A stretch of DNA of 64,000 nt from NCBI GenBank assembly GCA_029747015.1, contig JAKOGI010000003.1:1-64000 (forward strand). The letters are read 5' to 3'. The DNA is from Carnegiea gigantea. Its lineage: Eukaryota > Streptophyta > Magnoliopsida > Caryophyllales > Cactaceae. The notes under the pieces were generated by a model, which worked only from the letters and a program-made list of their open reading frames with translations, did not search any database and was not told where the DNA came from. This document shows, piece after piece, positions 1-11,061 of this stretch (its first letter is position 1; each line of letters starts with the position of its first letter). Made by a program: the position numbers and the translations under genes.

Positions 1-126
1 TTTTAGTTTCTAAGATCTCAAGAAAAGGACATTTATTTTAATGCAAGAAGCTCTTGACAATCTTAGTTTTAGTAGTAGTAGTAAGAATAAGAACAAACAA
101 CAACAACAACAATTACAATAATAATA

Positions 127-426
127 GTGGTATTCATAATAATATTAATAATCGGTTTTTGTTCCCTAGCTGAAGTGTCTGAAAGCAGGCCCGCTTTTGG
201 ATGGGAGTTGTTGGTTTTTGGTGCAATTAGTTGCTTTGTAGTCTCTATCTATTTAATCGGGAGTTATATGAAGGAACGAATCAGTAGATTGAAGAATGAA
301 AGCTCGAAGACAATGATAATCAGGCTCTTCCACAGAATTACCGCATGCTGGGAAAATCAGAAGAGAACATTATATGAAGTACTGTCCATAGGAAAAATGA
401 CTGAAGCTCCGGGAAGGGGTAACTGA
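127..426 (+). CDS. possible terminal exon, unknown membrane protein
   Basis: An open frame of 99 codons ends in TGA at 424-426. A pyrimidine-rich stretch ending in TAG at 167-169 looks like a 3' splice site, so the true coding part, if any, may begin near 170. Residues about 28-48 form one hydrophobic helix (WELLVFGAISCFVVSIYLIG) followed by a basic segment (KERISRLKNESSK), as in a single-pass membrane protein. I do not recognise the family. No upstream exon is in the window, and the frame may be a chance one. Confidence 0.22.
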   Translation: MVFIIILIIGFCSLAEVSESRPAFGWELLVFGAISCFVVSIYLIGSYMKERISRLKNESSKTMIIRLFHRITACWENQKRTLYEVLSIGKMTEAPGRGN

Positions 427-859
427 GAAGAGGTTAAGGAATGACATAAATGTTTTAGAAAATCAATTTAGTTTTCTACTAAGAAGATCAACTGCAGAAG
501 CAAACATCTAATAATAAAGCATATGGAGCTTTACAGGAATAGAAAAAAGAATCAGCATTTGGTTTACAGAATCTGCATTGGGTCTACAATGCCTGGAGAA
601 TTGTCATGGAAGTGATAAAATGTGTCCAATGTCATACATTCATATCATTGGACATGAATGAGGGAGCGAAGATAAAGTGTAAGGACGCCAAGAGTGGATA
701 CCGGAAACAATTATTCTTATTAATTGCCCTTAAGCCCTTTTCTTTGTACTATTTGCTGATGATATTGTTCTAATTGGTCGAAAACTGAGTATCTAGATGA
801 GCTACCCTTTTTTGAAAAAAAGATTTCTTCAAGAGTTGTGGATAATCTTGCGATCATTG
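427..859. other. intergenic, no gene seen
   Basis: AT-rich sequence without a convincing coding frame, repeat or RNA gene. Confidence 0.5.
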
Positions 860-1260
860 CTATTGCTCACCAAATTTATAATTAGTATAGATCACATCAT
901 ACTTGTTTAAAACTGAAGGTAATGCAAACTTTTTGTTTAATGAAATATTGTACTATTTTTCTTAAATGAGGCATCTATTGTTCACCAAAACGGCATTATT
1001 TTTATCAAGTATTATCTTGTTTGGAATTTTTAGGTAATTATAAAATTATGAAATAGTGTATTGTTGTTTTGAAATTTAACACATATATTGTTCACAAAAA
1101 ATAGAACCATTATCAAGACTATCTTGCTTAAAATTTCAGGTAATTCACAAGTTATTGAACTATGTATTATTGTTCTGAAGTGAAAAATACCTATTGTTTA
1201 CCAAAACAGAATCATGATCAGCATCTTGTATTAAACTACTAATGTCCTTGCATTAAGGAA
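860..1260. repeat. degenerate ~110-bp tandem repeat, about 4 units
   Basis: Units start with variants of TATTGTTCACCAAAA at 860, 976, 1086 and 1192, giving spacings of 116, 110 and 106 bp. Each unit repeats a later block resembling AAATTTCAGGTAATT and ATTGTTGTTTTGAA. The copies are old and diverged. No coding function is visible. Confidence 0.6.
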
Positions 1261-1369
1261 ATCTTTGATCAATGATTAGTTGTAGTACCGGTTATATTTG
1301 GTGCGTTGGTGACCTTTGTAGGTAAGTGGTTGTAGTAAACTACTTAAGGAGGTTAATAAAACAAGTTTG

Positions 1370-1900
1370 ACTCTGGTACTTAAGGTCGTTATTCCTCTCC
1401 ATGCATCTGAATTCCATCCAATAGCTTGTTGCAACACTGCATTGCAAAAATGTTATGTGAAAGATTAAAGAGAGTGCTACTTATTTTGATTCATGAAACT
1501 CAAGAAGCATTTGTGTCTGGTGGAAGTATTGTGGAGAATGTGATGATCAGTCTCGAGGAATGATTCAAGCATGTAGAAGAAAACATGCCTTCCCAAGATG
1601 TTTATTGAAGATAGACTAACAAAAGGCCTATAACACTGCAGCTTGGAGTTGCGTTTGTAAGCTTCTTGAAGCATATAAGTTTCCTCCTAAATTTACAAAT
1701 TGGATTCAATCTTGTGTGACATGCTCTAAATGGGGAACTTTTTTGTGCATTTTGAGGTTGCTAGAGGGTTAAGGCTGGGAGGTCATCTTTCTCACTTGCT
1801 ATTCGTATCATCATGGAATACTGAACCAGAGTTTTGTTGTTGCAAGCTATTCATATGATCATGGAAGACTGAACCAGAGTTTTGTTGTTGCAAGTTGCAA
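1370..1900 (+). pseudogene. LINE reverse-transcriptase remnant
   Basis: Translation across frames shows non-LTR reverse-transcriptase blocks: CIAKMLCERLKRVL with LIHETQEAFVSGGSI (the usual LI..Q.AFV.GR.I motif), then KAYNTAAWSC, where the family has KAYD, then FPPKFTNWIQSCVT. The aspartate of KAYD is replaced by Asn, and stops and frameshifts separate the blocks. This is a dead fragment of a plant LINE (L1-type) pol. It may belong to the same insertion as the LINE remnant at 3410-4791, split by the material between them. Confidence 0.7.
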
Positions 1901-2355
1901 CAGGTGGAGCAAGAGCCCCAAATCCCGTCCTAGGTTGATCTGGTTCATAGTTCACTTATTAGTGATAAATTATGTTAGATAAAGGTTCCAGTACAAGCTG
2001 TCGAAGATTTTAGTTTCGTAGGTTAACTTTGAACTGCTTTTTGAATACCAACTTAGCTCCAAAATTAGTGTTTAAGCAATAGTTGGATAGCCTTAGATGT
2101 CTCCATTTTCCAACGAGCACTGGCAAGCCTCCAAAATCCAAGTGTATCTCAAGTTATGGGGCAAAAATTGAACAATGGTCAATGTAATTTTGGTTTTGCA
2201 AGTTTTTTATTATGAGCTCCTTCGGGCAATCAAATGGCAGTGTTTTAGGTGTGTGATTAGTGGACATCCCCCGCTCCCCCGGGCCTTGAAGATAACCACC
2301 TATTTCCTCCATTTGGGTTGGTTGAAGATGCCTCCAAGCAATGACATTTGCAGCA

Positions 2356-3178
2356 AAATTTCAACTCTTGTGATGTACTTAGTGGTTCCTCTTTCTTTGG
2401 TTTGGTGGCACAACTAGCTAGACTTTCATTGGTTGTTTTTTTCTTGCAACTCTGTTGTTGTTTCTAAGCTTGAAGAGGCCTCAACTATACATAACCTTGA
2501 AACCTTATAAATTTGAAGCTTCTGATTTGAATGGTGGAATGAGATGAAGCTTTTGCTTACATTTTTCTCTCTCTAGAAATCCTACAAAATCTTTACCCAA
2601 GAAGTTTCTCTTGGTAGTGATCTTAGGTCTTTCCTTTAAAGATTAGCGTGGTGGTTTAGCCTTTGGTGGAATGCTCCTAGGTCATGTGGTGGTTTTGCCA
2701 TTAGCATGAACATGTCCCCTTTGTTGCCTATTCTTTTCCCACATAAAAACCCCCAAAACACAAAAATTTCAACTCTTGTGATGTACTTAGTAGTTCCTCT
2801 TTTCTTTGGTTTGGTTGCACAACTAGCTAGACTTTCATTGGTTGTTTTTTTTCTTGCAACTCTGTTGTTGTTTCTAAGCTTGAAGAGGCCTCAACTGTAC
2901 ATAACCTTGAAACCTTATAAATTTGAAGCTTTTGATTTGAATGGTGGAATGAGATGAAGCTTTTGCTTACATTTTTCTCTCTCTAGAAATCCTACAAAAT
3001 CTTTATCCAAGAAGTTTCTCTTGGTAGTGATCTTAGGTCTTTCCTTTAAAGATTAGCCTGGTGGTTTAGCCTTTGGTGGAATGCTTCTAGGTCATGTGGT
3101 GGTTTTGCCATTAGCATGAACATGTCCCCTTTGTTTCCTATTCTTTTCCCACATAAAAAACCCCAAAACACAAAAATT
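2356..3178. repeat. tandem duplication, two ~410-bp copies
   Basis: Copy 1 spans about 2356-2768 and copy 2 about 2766-3178. Both contain the same run from TCAACTCTTGTGATGTACTT through TTCCCACATAAAAA with only scattered differences, so the duplication is fairly recent. Short open frames in each copy do not resemble known proteins and are not called genes. Confidence 0.85.
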
Positions 3179-3409
3179 AGTTTTCCTAATTTTTTTTGAT
3201 CTTGATTTTGCTCTTGGGGTTTAGGTTTGATTCCCTTCACCAAGGTTTAGATTTCACCCGTTATGTAACTGTAACGGTCAATTCGGGAAACCATTATTTT
3301 CCAGGTGATCTTATGATTTTGTGCAATGGTGACCTAAATCCATGGACTATATCGCTCTTGGTTTTGAATACTTTTCCCAAGAGTTAAGTCCTGTGTGCTA
3401 ACCATGCTA

Positions 3410-4791
3410 AATCACGAGTCTTTATGGCACTTCTGTATGCAGAGAAGCATCTTGCAAAGAATTGGGTTTGTAATTGGGAGCTTTCCAACCAAATATCTGG
3501 TTATGCCTGTATATCACCCACTAAGCAGATCATAGTACCTGATAACTAGCCATTTTTGGTCTGCTGCCAAACTTATATTATCATGTTGGTACTCGATTTT
3601 TATACTCCCTCTGGCTGTTTATTGAGCAAATAGAGCAGATGGGCATAAGCTTCCTATGGGGTGATTCGGACAGGAAGTACTCCTCTCTTCCGTCTTGGCA
3701 GGTGGCGTGTCTTCCAGAAAAGAAGGGTGGACTCAATGTGCTGTGTAGGAGAACCCGGGATCTAGCAGCTGTTGGCAAGCAAATCTGGGCGGTTTCTTCA
3801 AAAGCCAACACCATGGATCACATTGGTTGATGAGGTTTACCTGAAGGGTAAGGAAATTTGGAATACACCGCCTTCTGGATGCTGTGGGTATTGGAATAGG
3901 CTAAACACAGTCAAGTATAAATTCAGAGAGAGTTATATTAATGGCAATGGCAAGATAGTGCTGATGGGAGCAGAAAAAGTTCAGATGCTGGAGACTTGTT
4001 TGGTCACTAGTCTCAGTCTCAAAGGATGAATATGTTGACTGCTTGGTTGATGGCTAATGGCAGATTGCTTGCTGGAAATAGGTTGCAGAGAATGGGGATG
4101 CATGTATCAGATACTAGCTGCAGTTTTTGTGGTGATAATATGGATAGTGCCTCACATCTCTCTTTAGATGTACCAATAACCAGAAGGTCCTGAATGATCC
4201 TGCACTTGGGCTGGAATAAGGAAACCTGAAGGTGACTTTTTGAGAAGTATAATGAGGTGCGGAGGGTCCAAATTGGAAAAACAAGTCACATTACTCTCTC
4301 TATGCTTGCGTGTCTTGCTTATGGATTGAGAGATGTGCTCCTGTATTTGGTGGGAAAGCCCAGCCAATTCAACAAGTTCCACAGAGGGTTTGCTGGGAGA
4401 TTACTGTCAGATTGCAGTTAGTTCTCAACAAGAAAATTAAGGATGTTGATAGGGTTTGGTTAGACAGTTAGAGAGCTTAAAAATTGTGTGTTTTCATGGT
4501 TCAAGTCATGTTTGAAAGCAGCAACCATTTGTAGAACGGTTATTTCAAATAAGTTGTTTGATGTATAGATTCGTGTAGTTATGTTTTGGTTGGGAATGAA
4601 AATTTTTATTTTTACCCCTCGAACTACATGTTAGGATGAGGGTTCTCATATAGCCGCTCAAGAATCCTGAAAAGGGTTGTCATGCAGCTACTCAGGATCC
4701 CACTTCGGACGATCCTCTCTGTATCAAACTATGGGAGAAGACTGAAAGGCGTGTTTAAATTACTTAGTGTGTTTTCCAAAAAAAAAAAAAA
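3410..4791 (+). pseudogene. LINE pol remnant (RT thumb, zf-RVT, poly-A tail)
   Basis: Frames from 3430 onward give the C-terminal part of a plant LINE polymerase: NWELSNQISGYACISPTKQI, then SFLWGDSDRKYSSLPSWQVA and PEKKGGLNV (the typical FLWG...W..VC.PK..GGL block). A zinc-finger-like zf-RVT region follows at about 4030-4170 (LTAWLMANGRLLAGNRLQRMG, then CSFCGDNMDSASHL). The frame breaks several times. An A run at 4778-4791 fits a LINE 3' tail. It is non-functional. Confidence 0.72.
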
Positions 4792-4851
4792 ATAAAGTAT
4801 TTCTGACCTTAAACTACATGGATATATTTATATGACTTTACCGGAGTTCCA

Positions 4852-5285
4852 GGGCGTGTTCAGCAACAGCGTTTTGAGTAGCGTTTAGCGTTTTGACTAA
4901 GTCAATATACTCATCAAGTAATTTTTAGTGTTCGGTAATATAGTGTTTTGACTATCGTTTCAAGTAGCGTTTAGCGTTTTAAGCAGCGTTTCTGAAAAGC
5001 TAATAGTATTAACGTTTGACATTTAAAAGTAGCGTTTCATATTTTTTTGCCAAAACATATCATTATGAAATTTTATATTTGGAAATTATCTATATCCTTT
5101 TTATGTCAATTTATATTAATTAGCTAACCCAACAGTTAAATTTACCGAACACATTTATTTCAACTGCTCATCTAAACAGCTATCTGCTAACAGCTAAATT
5201 AGAAACGCTATCCGCTATCTAAACAGTTATTCACTACCTGAACCGCTATCCGCTGCTTGAATCGCTAATTTTGCCGAACACGGCC
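4852..5285. mobile_element. MITE, family A copy 1
   Basis: A 434-bp non-coding element bounded by imperfect terminal inverted repeats: GGGCGTGTTCAGCA at the left and, read on the other strand, GGGCCGTGTTCGGCA at the right. It has internal repeats of GTAGCGTTTAGCGTTTT and CGCTATCCGCTATCTAAAC. A diverged copy in opposite orientation lies at 58346-58678. Flanking target duplications are not clear. Confidence 0.75.
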
Positions 5286-5705
5286 CAATTTCTTATAATG
5301 GTCTCCTTAACAGTACGAGCATTTCGGTGTATTTCTGTAGCCAATCATGTTCATTAAAATATGCTTTAGGATTAGCTGTCATTAAAATATGCATTAAGGA
5401 CAAATGATATTGGTGCTGCATCCTCTGAATTTAAGTTACCTGTTTTGTTTTTTTTTTTTTTTTTTTTGGGTTGTTATACTTGTTTTCTGCTCCTTATTGG
5501 AGCTTCTCGATTATGCTAATGCGTTCTTTTGTGTATTATGGACCTGTTTTAGGCATAAATACGGCCAGTGGGGTGCAGAAGCTAAAGACAAACTCTCCCT
5601 TGAAGAGGCCTAAATTCAAGTCTTGAAAGTGGGTAAGGATGATGATGTGAGAGGATTAGGGCCTGGTGCAGAGGATTAGGGCCTGATGCAAATCCTCCCA
5701 AACAG
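5286..5705. other. no gene seen; T homopolymer
   Basis: Contains a long T run near 5448-5467 and a short open stretch at about 5552-5612 (HKYGQWGAEAKDKLSLEEA) preceded by TTTTAG, which could be an exon relic of an unidentified gene. Confidence 0.35.
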
Positions 5706-5985
5706 GGCAAGAATGGGGATGAATTGAATGAGGCAAGGGGTCAAATCATCCAGCACTGAGGAGACTGGGGAGCTCAAATCATCCAACACTGAGGTGTGGG
5801 CAGAAATTGATTGAAAGAAACAAGACTCCAAGCCAGCAAAAGAAGCGGCACAGAATGGCGATAAATCGAACGAGGCCAGGGGTCAAACCATCCAACACTG
5901 AGGAGACTGGGGAGCTTAAATCGTCCGACACTGAGGTGTGGGTAGAAATTGATTGAAAGAAAGTCCGAGCCAGCAAAAGAAGAAG
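5706..5985. repeat. tandem duplication, two ~142-bp copies
   Basis: The block containing CACTGAGGAGACTGGGGAGC and GAGGTGTGGGCAGAAATTGA occurs at about 5754 and again at 5896, an offset of 142 bp. Since 142 is not a multiple of 3, the repeat changes reading frame. In one frame the first copy reads STEETGELKSSNTEVW, rich in Ser, Thr and Glu; both copies carry stops. It may be a relic of a coding exon, family unknown. Confidence 0.7.
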
Positions 5986-6489
5986 CTATAGAGAGACAGT
6001 ACAAAACACGGCAGAGGAGCCTATGCAGTTGGTACTACTTTTCTGCCCCGGTTACTTCTGGTCTCATTTTATCTTCTCTTGCATTGCTATGCTGATTCTT
6101 CTCTCTTTTTATTTTTGCTTTCACCTGAAACAGGACTCCATACGAATGAGCCGCGGCTTTCACAATGGTGAAAATGCAAGGGTTGAGTCCACTGGATTTT
6201 TGAGCTCGGGGGTAGGAAGGTAAAGTTTTGGTATGGCCAGCCATAGACGAAATAAGGTGATTGGATCTTCTTTTCCTAATCTTAGTTTCTAGAAAGCAGT
6301 ATTGGATGGAGATATGAAGACGTGCAGATTTTTTGCGGAACTCTACACTTAAGGGAAAGCAAAAAGACGCCCTCCCTGATGGAGCACTGAAGTTGCTGAT
6401 TTTGGGGTCTGTTATGATAGATACAAAAATAGAGAGGGAAAAACATAGGGTGATATAGATACATATCATGACTCAAATTGTTGTGAAAT

Positions 6490-8448
6490 CAAAATTTCGG
6501 GTTGCATAGTAGATTTTCTTTTTCGGAAAAAAAGTTTTAAAAGTCACCAAACTCTTATCTATGTTTTCAATTAATCATCCAATTTAAAAAAATCGGTGCA
6601 AGTGATCACCTCACCTAATTGAGAACTACACTCACGTGCTACAGATCTAATTATTTGTCCTTTCGTTAAGCCCATTTTTTGAAAATAAAAAATAGAGAGG
6701 GAAAACTTCAAAGGTATAATTAAAGAATAATTAACCAATTTATGGTTAATTTGTAGTTGAAAGAAGGAAGTTCAGTAAATGCTTATAACTGCCACAAGAT
6801 AGAATTATTCATTAGAGCACTCTCAACGCCTTTGTAATGCCTATTTTCAGTGATACGATTGTCTGTGGTTCTCTGTTGTGTGCTTCTTAACGTTGAGGAA
6901 GTTGGCCCCAAACCATCAGATAATCCTTTATGGTCCATTGAACTCTCTTCTTGTTTGCATCCTTTTGTTCCTGTAAACTTAAGGGGATGTGGAAAGGGGA
7001 CAAATCCAATGGTGTCCCTGGTTGTCTTGCTAAGCGCTTTCAACACTTTAATGGCGATAGATTTTTCTATTCTGGTGGCCTTAGTGTTTTACTCATTGTC
7101 TTGTTGAATTATTTGGTGGATTGATAGATTTTTCTGATCTGGTGGCCTAAGTGTTTTTTAACATGCTAATTTCCGACACTGATTGATATGCAATAGGCTC
7201 CCCAGTTCCCCAGGGTGGGATTTGGGAGCTTATGTGTTGATTTTTGTCATTTATTTATGTAAAAGGTGTTCCCCCCCCCCCCCCCCCAAAAAAAAAAGCC
7301 ACAAATGTCCACGATGGCCACGATGGAGCCAAATCAATTCAGTGTTGATTTTGTTTGTTCACACATTAGCTTGATGCAAACCCCTTTTCCGACTCACCTT
7401 TACTAGTGTTGGGTCATGGGTGTGCAGCGTGTGCTAAGAGTGCTAAGATACTCCTTTCATTAGACGGAAGACAATCAGCCGACACCGTCTCTTCTCCATG
7501 CTTCGCATCGAAAATTCCTTAAATTTCTCTGGCTCTTTGCATCAAACCAAAGTAGTAAATAAATGCCATTGATACTTTAATTTTTGGAACAAAGTTGTTC
7601 TTTTAGGGGTTGTGTAAGAGCCAAATTTGTTTTTTTTAACATGGACAAAGATCCACCCCACTAGCCCCTTGTTTTAGTGCAGATTTTTTCTCAAGGGGGT
7701 GATGCAAAGAAGAACGGATTTACGTGATGGTGGACAACCCAAGCTCAGCGTCCACTCTTGCTGCCTCTGAACTTGCAAAAAAGGCCCACCCAGGATGCGG
7801 AATTCGTGGAACGCCCCTCCGATGCTCAAGTTCGACAAGAATCTCTGAAAAGGGGTCAGACTAGGCTTCTGTGGAGCCCAGTCAAAATCCTTCTCGGGAA
7901 ATGCGAGATCTTTCTCAGGAAGGAAAGCCTCAGGTGCTCTTGTGAATTGAAAAATGCAGAATTTACATGTAGAAAACTTACTTTTTTCGGATCTAGTAGA
8001 TGAGTATTTATAATTACGATAGCTAAGAGTAAGTTCGTAATTTCGGACTTTTCCTCCTTTTAGACCCCTAGGTGGCCCACGCCGGGGTCCTAGGCAGCCT
8101 TGGAGCCTCCTTTATCTAAACCTGCTCGCCTATTTCTGACGCCCGCTGGGCCTGTTAAGGTTTAGCCCGAATCACCCATCCCCAATGGAGCTTAGTGTTG
8201 TTCCCGGCTCCCCACCCCCAAACAAAAAACCAAAAAAAATCTAACAAATATCAGAAAAGAATGTGATTTTTTTAAAAAAAACGTCTGCATTTTCCCTTTT
8301 GTTTTTTTTGGGGGGGGGGGGGCGTAGGGATAATGACAACATATCTTAGTAGTTACAAATTTTTGGCTGTATTATTTGTTTTTAGTAGAAGCCTAATTTT
8401 GGCTAGAGTATGAATTTTTTTTTTTGCAGTGCAGAAGAGGGGTCAAAG
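6490..8448. other. intergenic, homopolymer tracts
   Basis: No supported gene. Contains C17 followed by A10 at 7271-7297, a (C/A)-rich stretch at 8208-8240 and T8G13 at 8302-8322. Short open frames here have no recognisable domain. Confidence 0.5.
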
Positions 8449-9010
8449 TAGAGTTGAATAAAATTGACCCGATACGATTACCAACCTGAAACCTACACAA
8501 AGTTAAGTGAGTTTAGGTATAAATTTTCAACCCATTTAATTAAATAGGTAGACACGTCTAACCCGTTTAATTGCATGGGTTAAGTTCAGGTCGAGATTTT
8601 CAATACGAAAAAGTACCTATTTAACTCGTTTAATTAAATGGGTTAAACAAATCAACTCATTTTTTCATTTGTCATTTATACGGGTACCTTTTCATTGGAT
8701 AATTAAGAGTACAAAAATTTTTAAAATGTGAATCGAGGGATTTTAGGGAGTAATTGTTTAATGTGATATGTAAACGTAATTTTTAACGCTATATAATTAC
8801 GTATTAGTTGAAAATATTAAATGTGTAAATAGGTAATTATGACACTGAACTCAACTTGTTTATCTTAAATGGGTTAAGCAGGTCAACTCATTTAAAAACT
8901 AAATAGATACAGGTCAAGGTTTTCAACCCGTTTAATAAATAAGTTAGGATCAAATTGAAAAATTTTCAATCTGTTGACACGAACCCGACCTGACCTAGAA
9001 CCCGGCTCTA
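8449..9010. mobile_element. hAT-like non-autonomous element, TAGAG family copy 1
   Basis: A 562-bp element starting TAGAGTTG and ending CTCTA (TAGAGCCGGG on the other strand). The interior is full of degenerate ACCCGTTTAATTAAA and AATGGGTTAA motifs, as in the element at 44505-51859, which has the same ends. The flanking 8-mers do not match well, so the target duplication has decayed or the ends are off by a few bases. Non-coding. Confidence 0.6.
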
Positions 9011-9279
9011 AGAGGAATACTCAAGGCGGCGACAAATTGAGGTAACATCAAGTTCTGGATAGATCGTTGGGTTGGGGGAACGCCAGTTACGAGTCATCCT
9101 TATGTGAAGTTCCAGCCCAAATCACTTGCCTCTACGTTAAAGATTACTGGGATGAGGAAAGCGGCTGGCACTGGGAAGAATTTGCAAGCTTCCCACAGAA
9201 GAGTTCTTGAAGAAAGTTGCTTCCTTTGAGCTCTCTCCGAGGGGGGGAGGAATTTAGGACTGATAAAAATCTGTCCGAC

Positions 9280-9650
9280 TCGATTACTTGAATTTAAAAT
9301 TTGCACAACCGGTTAAGTCCGAATTTAAATCCGGGTCGGGTTCGGATTTGGGCATTTCAATTGTCCGAATTTTTAAACCATTTCTGATTCGGCCAAATTC
9401 GGACAATTTGACATTTAGGTTTATGCGTAATCTCTAGAAAATCTTATAAAAATATTGTGGACAACTGGGTTCGGATATTGAAAAATCGGGTTCTGGTTCG
9501 GTCACACAAGCTTTCGGTCCAATGTCTAAAAATTATATCACAAATTCAAAGATCCAAACAACCGGGTCGGGACATTGGACATTGGTTCCGGGTCCGGGTC
9601 TGGTCAAAATGTCCGATTTATACTCTTAATAGGGTCCGTGTGGAATGACG
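9280..9650. repeat. dispersed GTCCGAAT/GGGTCGGG-rich repeat
   Basis: Dense degenerate copies of CCGGGTCGGGTTCGGA and TTGTCCGAATTTTTAAAC. Related text recurs near 9938-9985 (GTCCGGACCCGAATC), suggesting one repeat element spanning 9280-9990 with other sequence inserted. Composition resembles the hAT-like elements elsewhere in the window. No coding capacity. Confidence 0.45.
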
Positions 9651-9949
9651 AAGGTCAGTATCAACTCAACAAAGCAAGCAGCAGACTAGAAGAGCTAGTG
9701 TTCCTTCTGATATCTCTGGTTGTTAGAATAATAGTGCTGATGTGGAATAGTTGGTTAGTTATGAGATATTTTAGCTCATTCTCTGGACATTCATTTTATA
9801 TAAGCTGATCTTTCAGCTTGTCTTGGTATGGAAGAATGAGGAGAGCGTCACTCTGTTTCTTACAATTCTCTATCAAATTCTATCATTCTCTCTCTAGAAT
9901 TCTCATTTGAGTCAACAGTTCGAGTATGAAGTTTTTGTCTGAATGTCCG

Positions 9950-11056
9950 ATTTGTCCGGACCCGAATCAATTGGGACCCGAATTTTTGCTTGCCCTAGGG
10001 AGGATGATTGCATCTATTTGGGGGGGGGGGGTTCTATCTCGGGGCAGCTTACTGTTAAATCGGCCTTAACCATGCTGAGAAGCGAAGGCTATATCATGAG
10101 GTGGATGGTTCATGGAAGCAACTATGGAGGATTAAGGCCTCCAAAGGATTAAGTTGTTTCTTTGGCTTGTGAAGCACGACGAAGTATTGCACAATGTGAA
10201 TTGGGTTAAGAGGGGATGGACTTGCAACCCTGACTACCCGTTATGCGATGACCGGTTGGAGAACTCAGAACATATTCTCATATCTTGTGGAGGCAGGAAG
10301 AGTATGACGTCGCTTCATACGTTAGGGGCTTGGAGACCATTTCTTTGATGACGGCTTCAACCTCTGGGTGAATCACCACATCTCAGATTACAGAGATGAT
10401 GTTTATTGACCCATCAAGTTTGGAATCATTTTGCGGTATCTTTGGAAATGGAGGAACGGGCATGTCTTTGAATGTTCGGAGATGGTATTTCAAAAGGCAA
10501 GGAGATATTCGTCAAGTGAATAGCGCCCCCCATTAACTGGGTTTTGCTAAACACGAATGGAGCCGCTAAAGGGAATTCTGACTTGGCTGGTGGAGGTGGG
10601 GTTCCCCCCCGGGGGGGGGGGGGGGGGGGGGGGAGGCGCTAGAGGAGCATGGTTGGGCGGCTTCGCTAAGCATGTGGTCATTTGTTCTTCAGTTAAAGCA
10701 GAACTCAAAGCTATTATCCATGGTGTTAAGCTAGTCCGAGAGTATGCCATTCGTAGACTTTGAATCCAGTTGGATTCCATGGTAGCAGTGGAATTCATCA
10801 AGGGAGATTATCAAGTTGCATTGGAACACTACTCTTTAATTAAACAATGCAAGGATCTCATCATGAGTCGTGGTTGGGAGGTCCTCATCTTACATTGTTA
10901 TAGAGAAGCTAACAAGGTTGCAGATAGGTTAGTAAACATGAAAGTCAATCTTAATGTTAAATTGTTGTATTTTGACTCTCATCCGGTGCAGATTAAAGAA
11001 CTCCTAGCTATGGATATTGTAAGGGTTGCTTGGCCCCATCTATGTTATGATCAATA
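9950..11056 (+). pseudogene. LINE zf-RVT and RNase H remnant
   Basis: At 10030-10330 broken frames give a zf-RVT-like region (GQLTVKSALTM, a typical start of that domain, then PLCDDRLENSEHILISCGG). At 10530-11056 an RNase H domain of the plant LINE type follows: NTNGAAKGNSDLAGGGGV, then WLGGFAKH, AELKAIIHG (the catalytic Glu), IQLDSMVAVEFI (the second Asp) and HCYREANKVADRL. The first catalytic Asp of NTDGA is Asn. A C7G23 tract at 10604-10633 sits in the glycine loop and breaks the frame, and a stop follows at about 10761. Inactive. Confidence 0.75.
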
Positions 11057-11061
11057 AGATT

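Noticed and set aside
6035..6469. 144-codon open frame on the minus strand
   Set aside because: No domain, no start context, composition like random translated sequence; overlaps other frames equally long.
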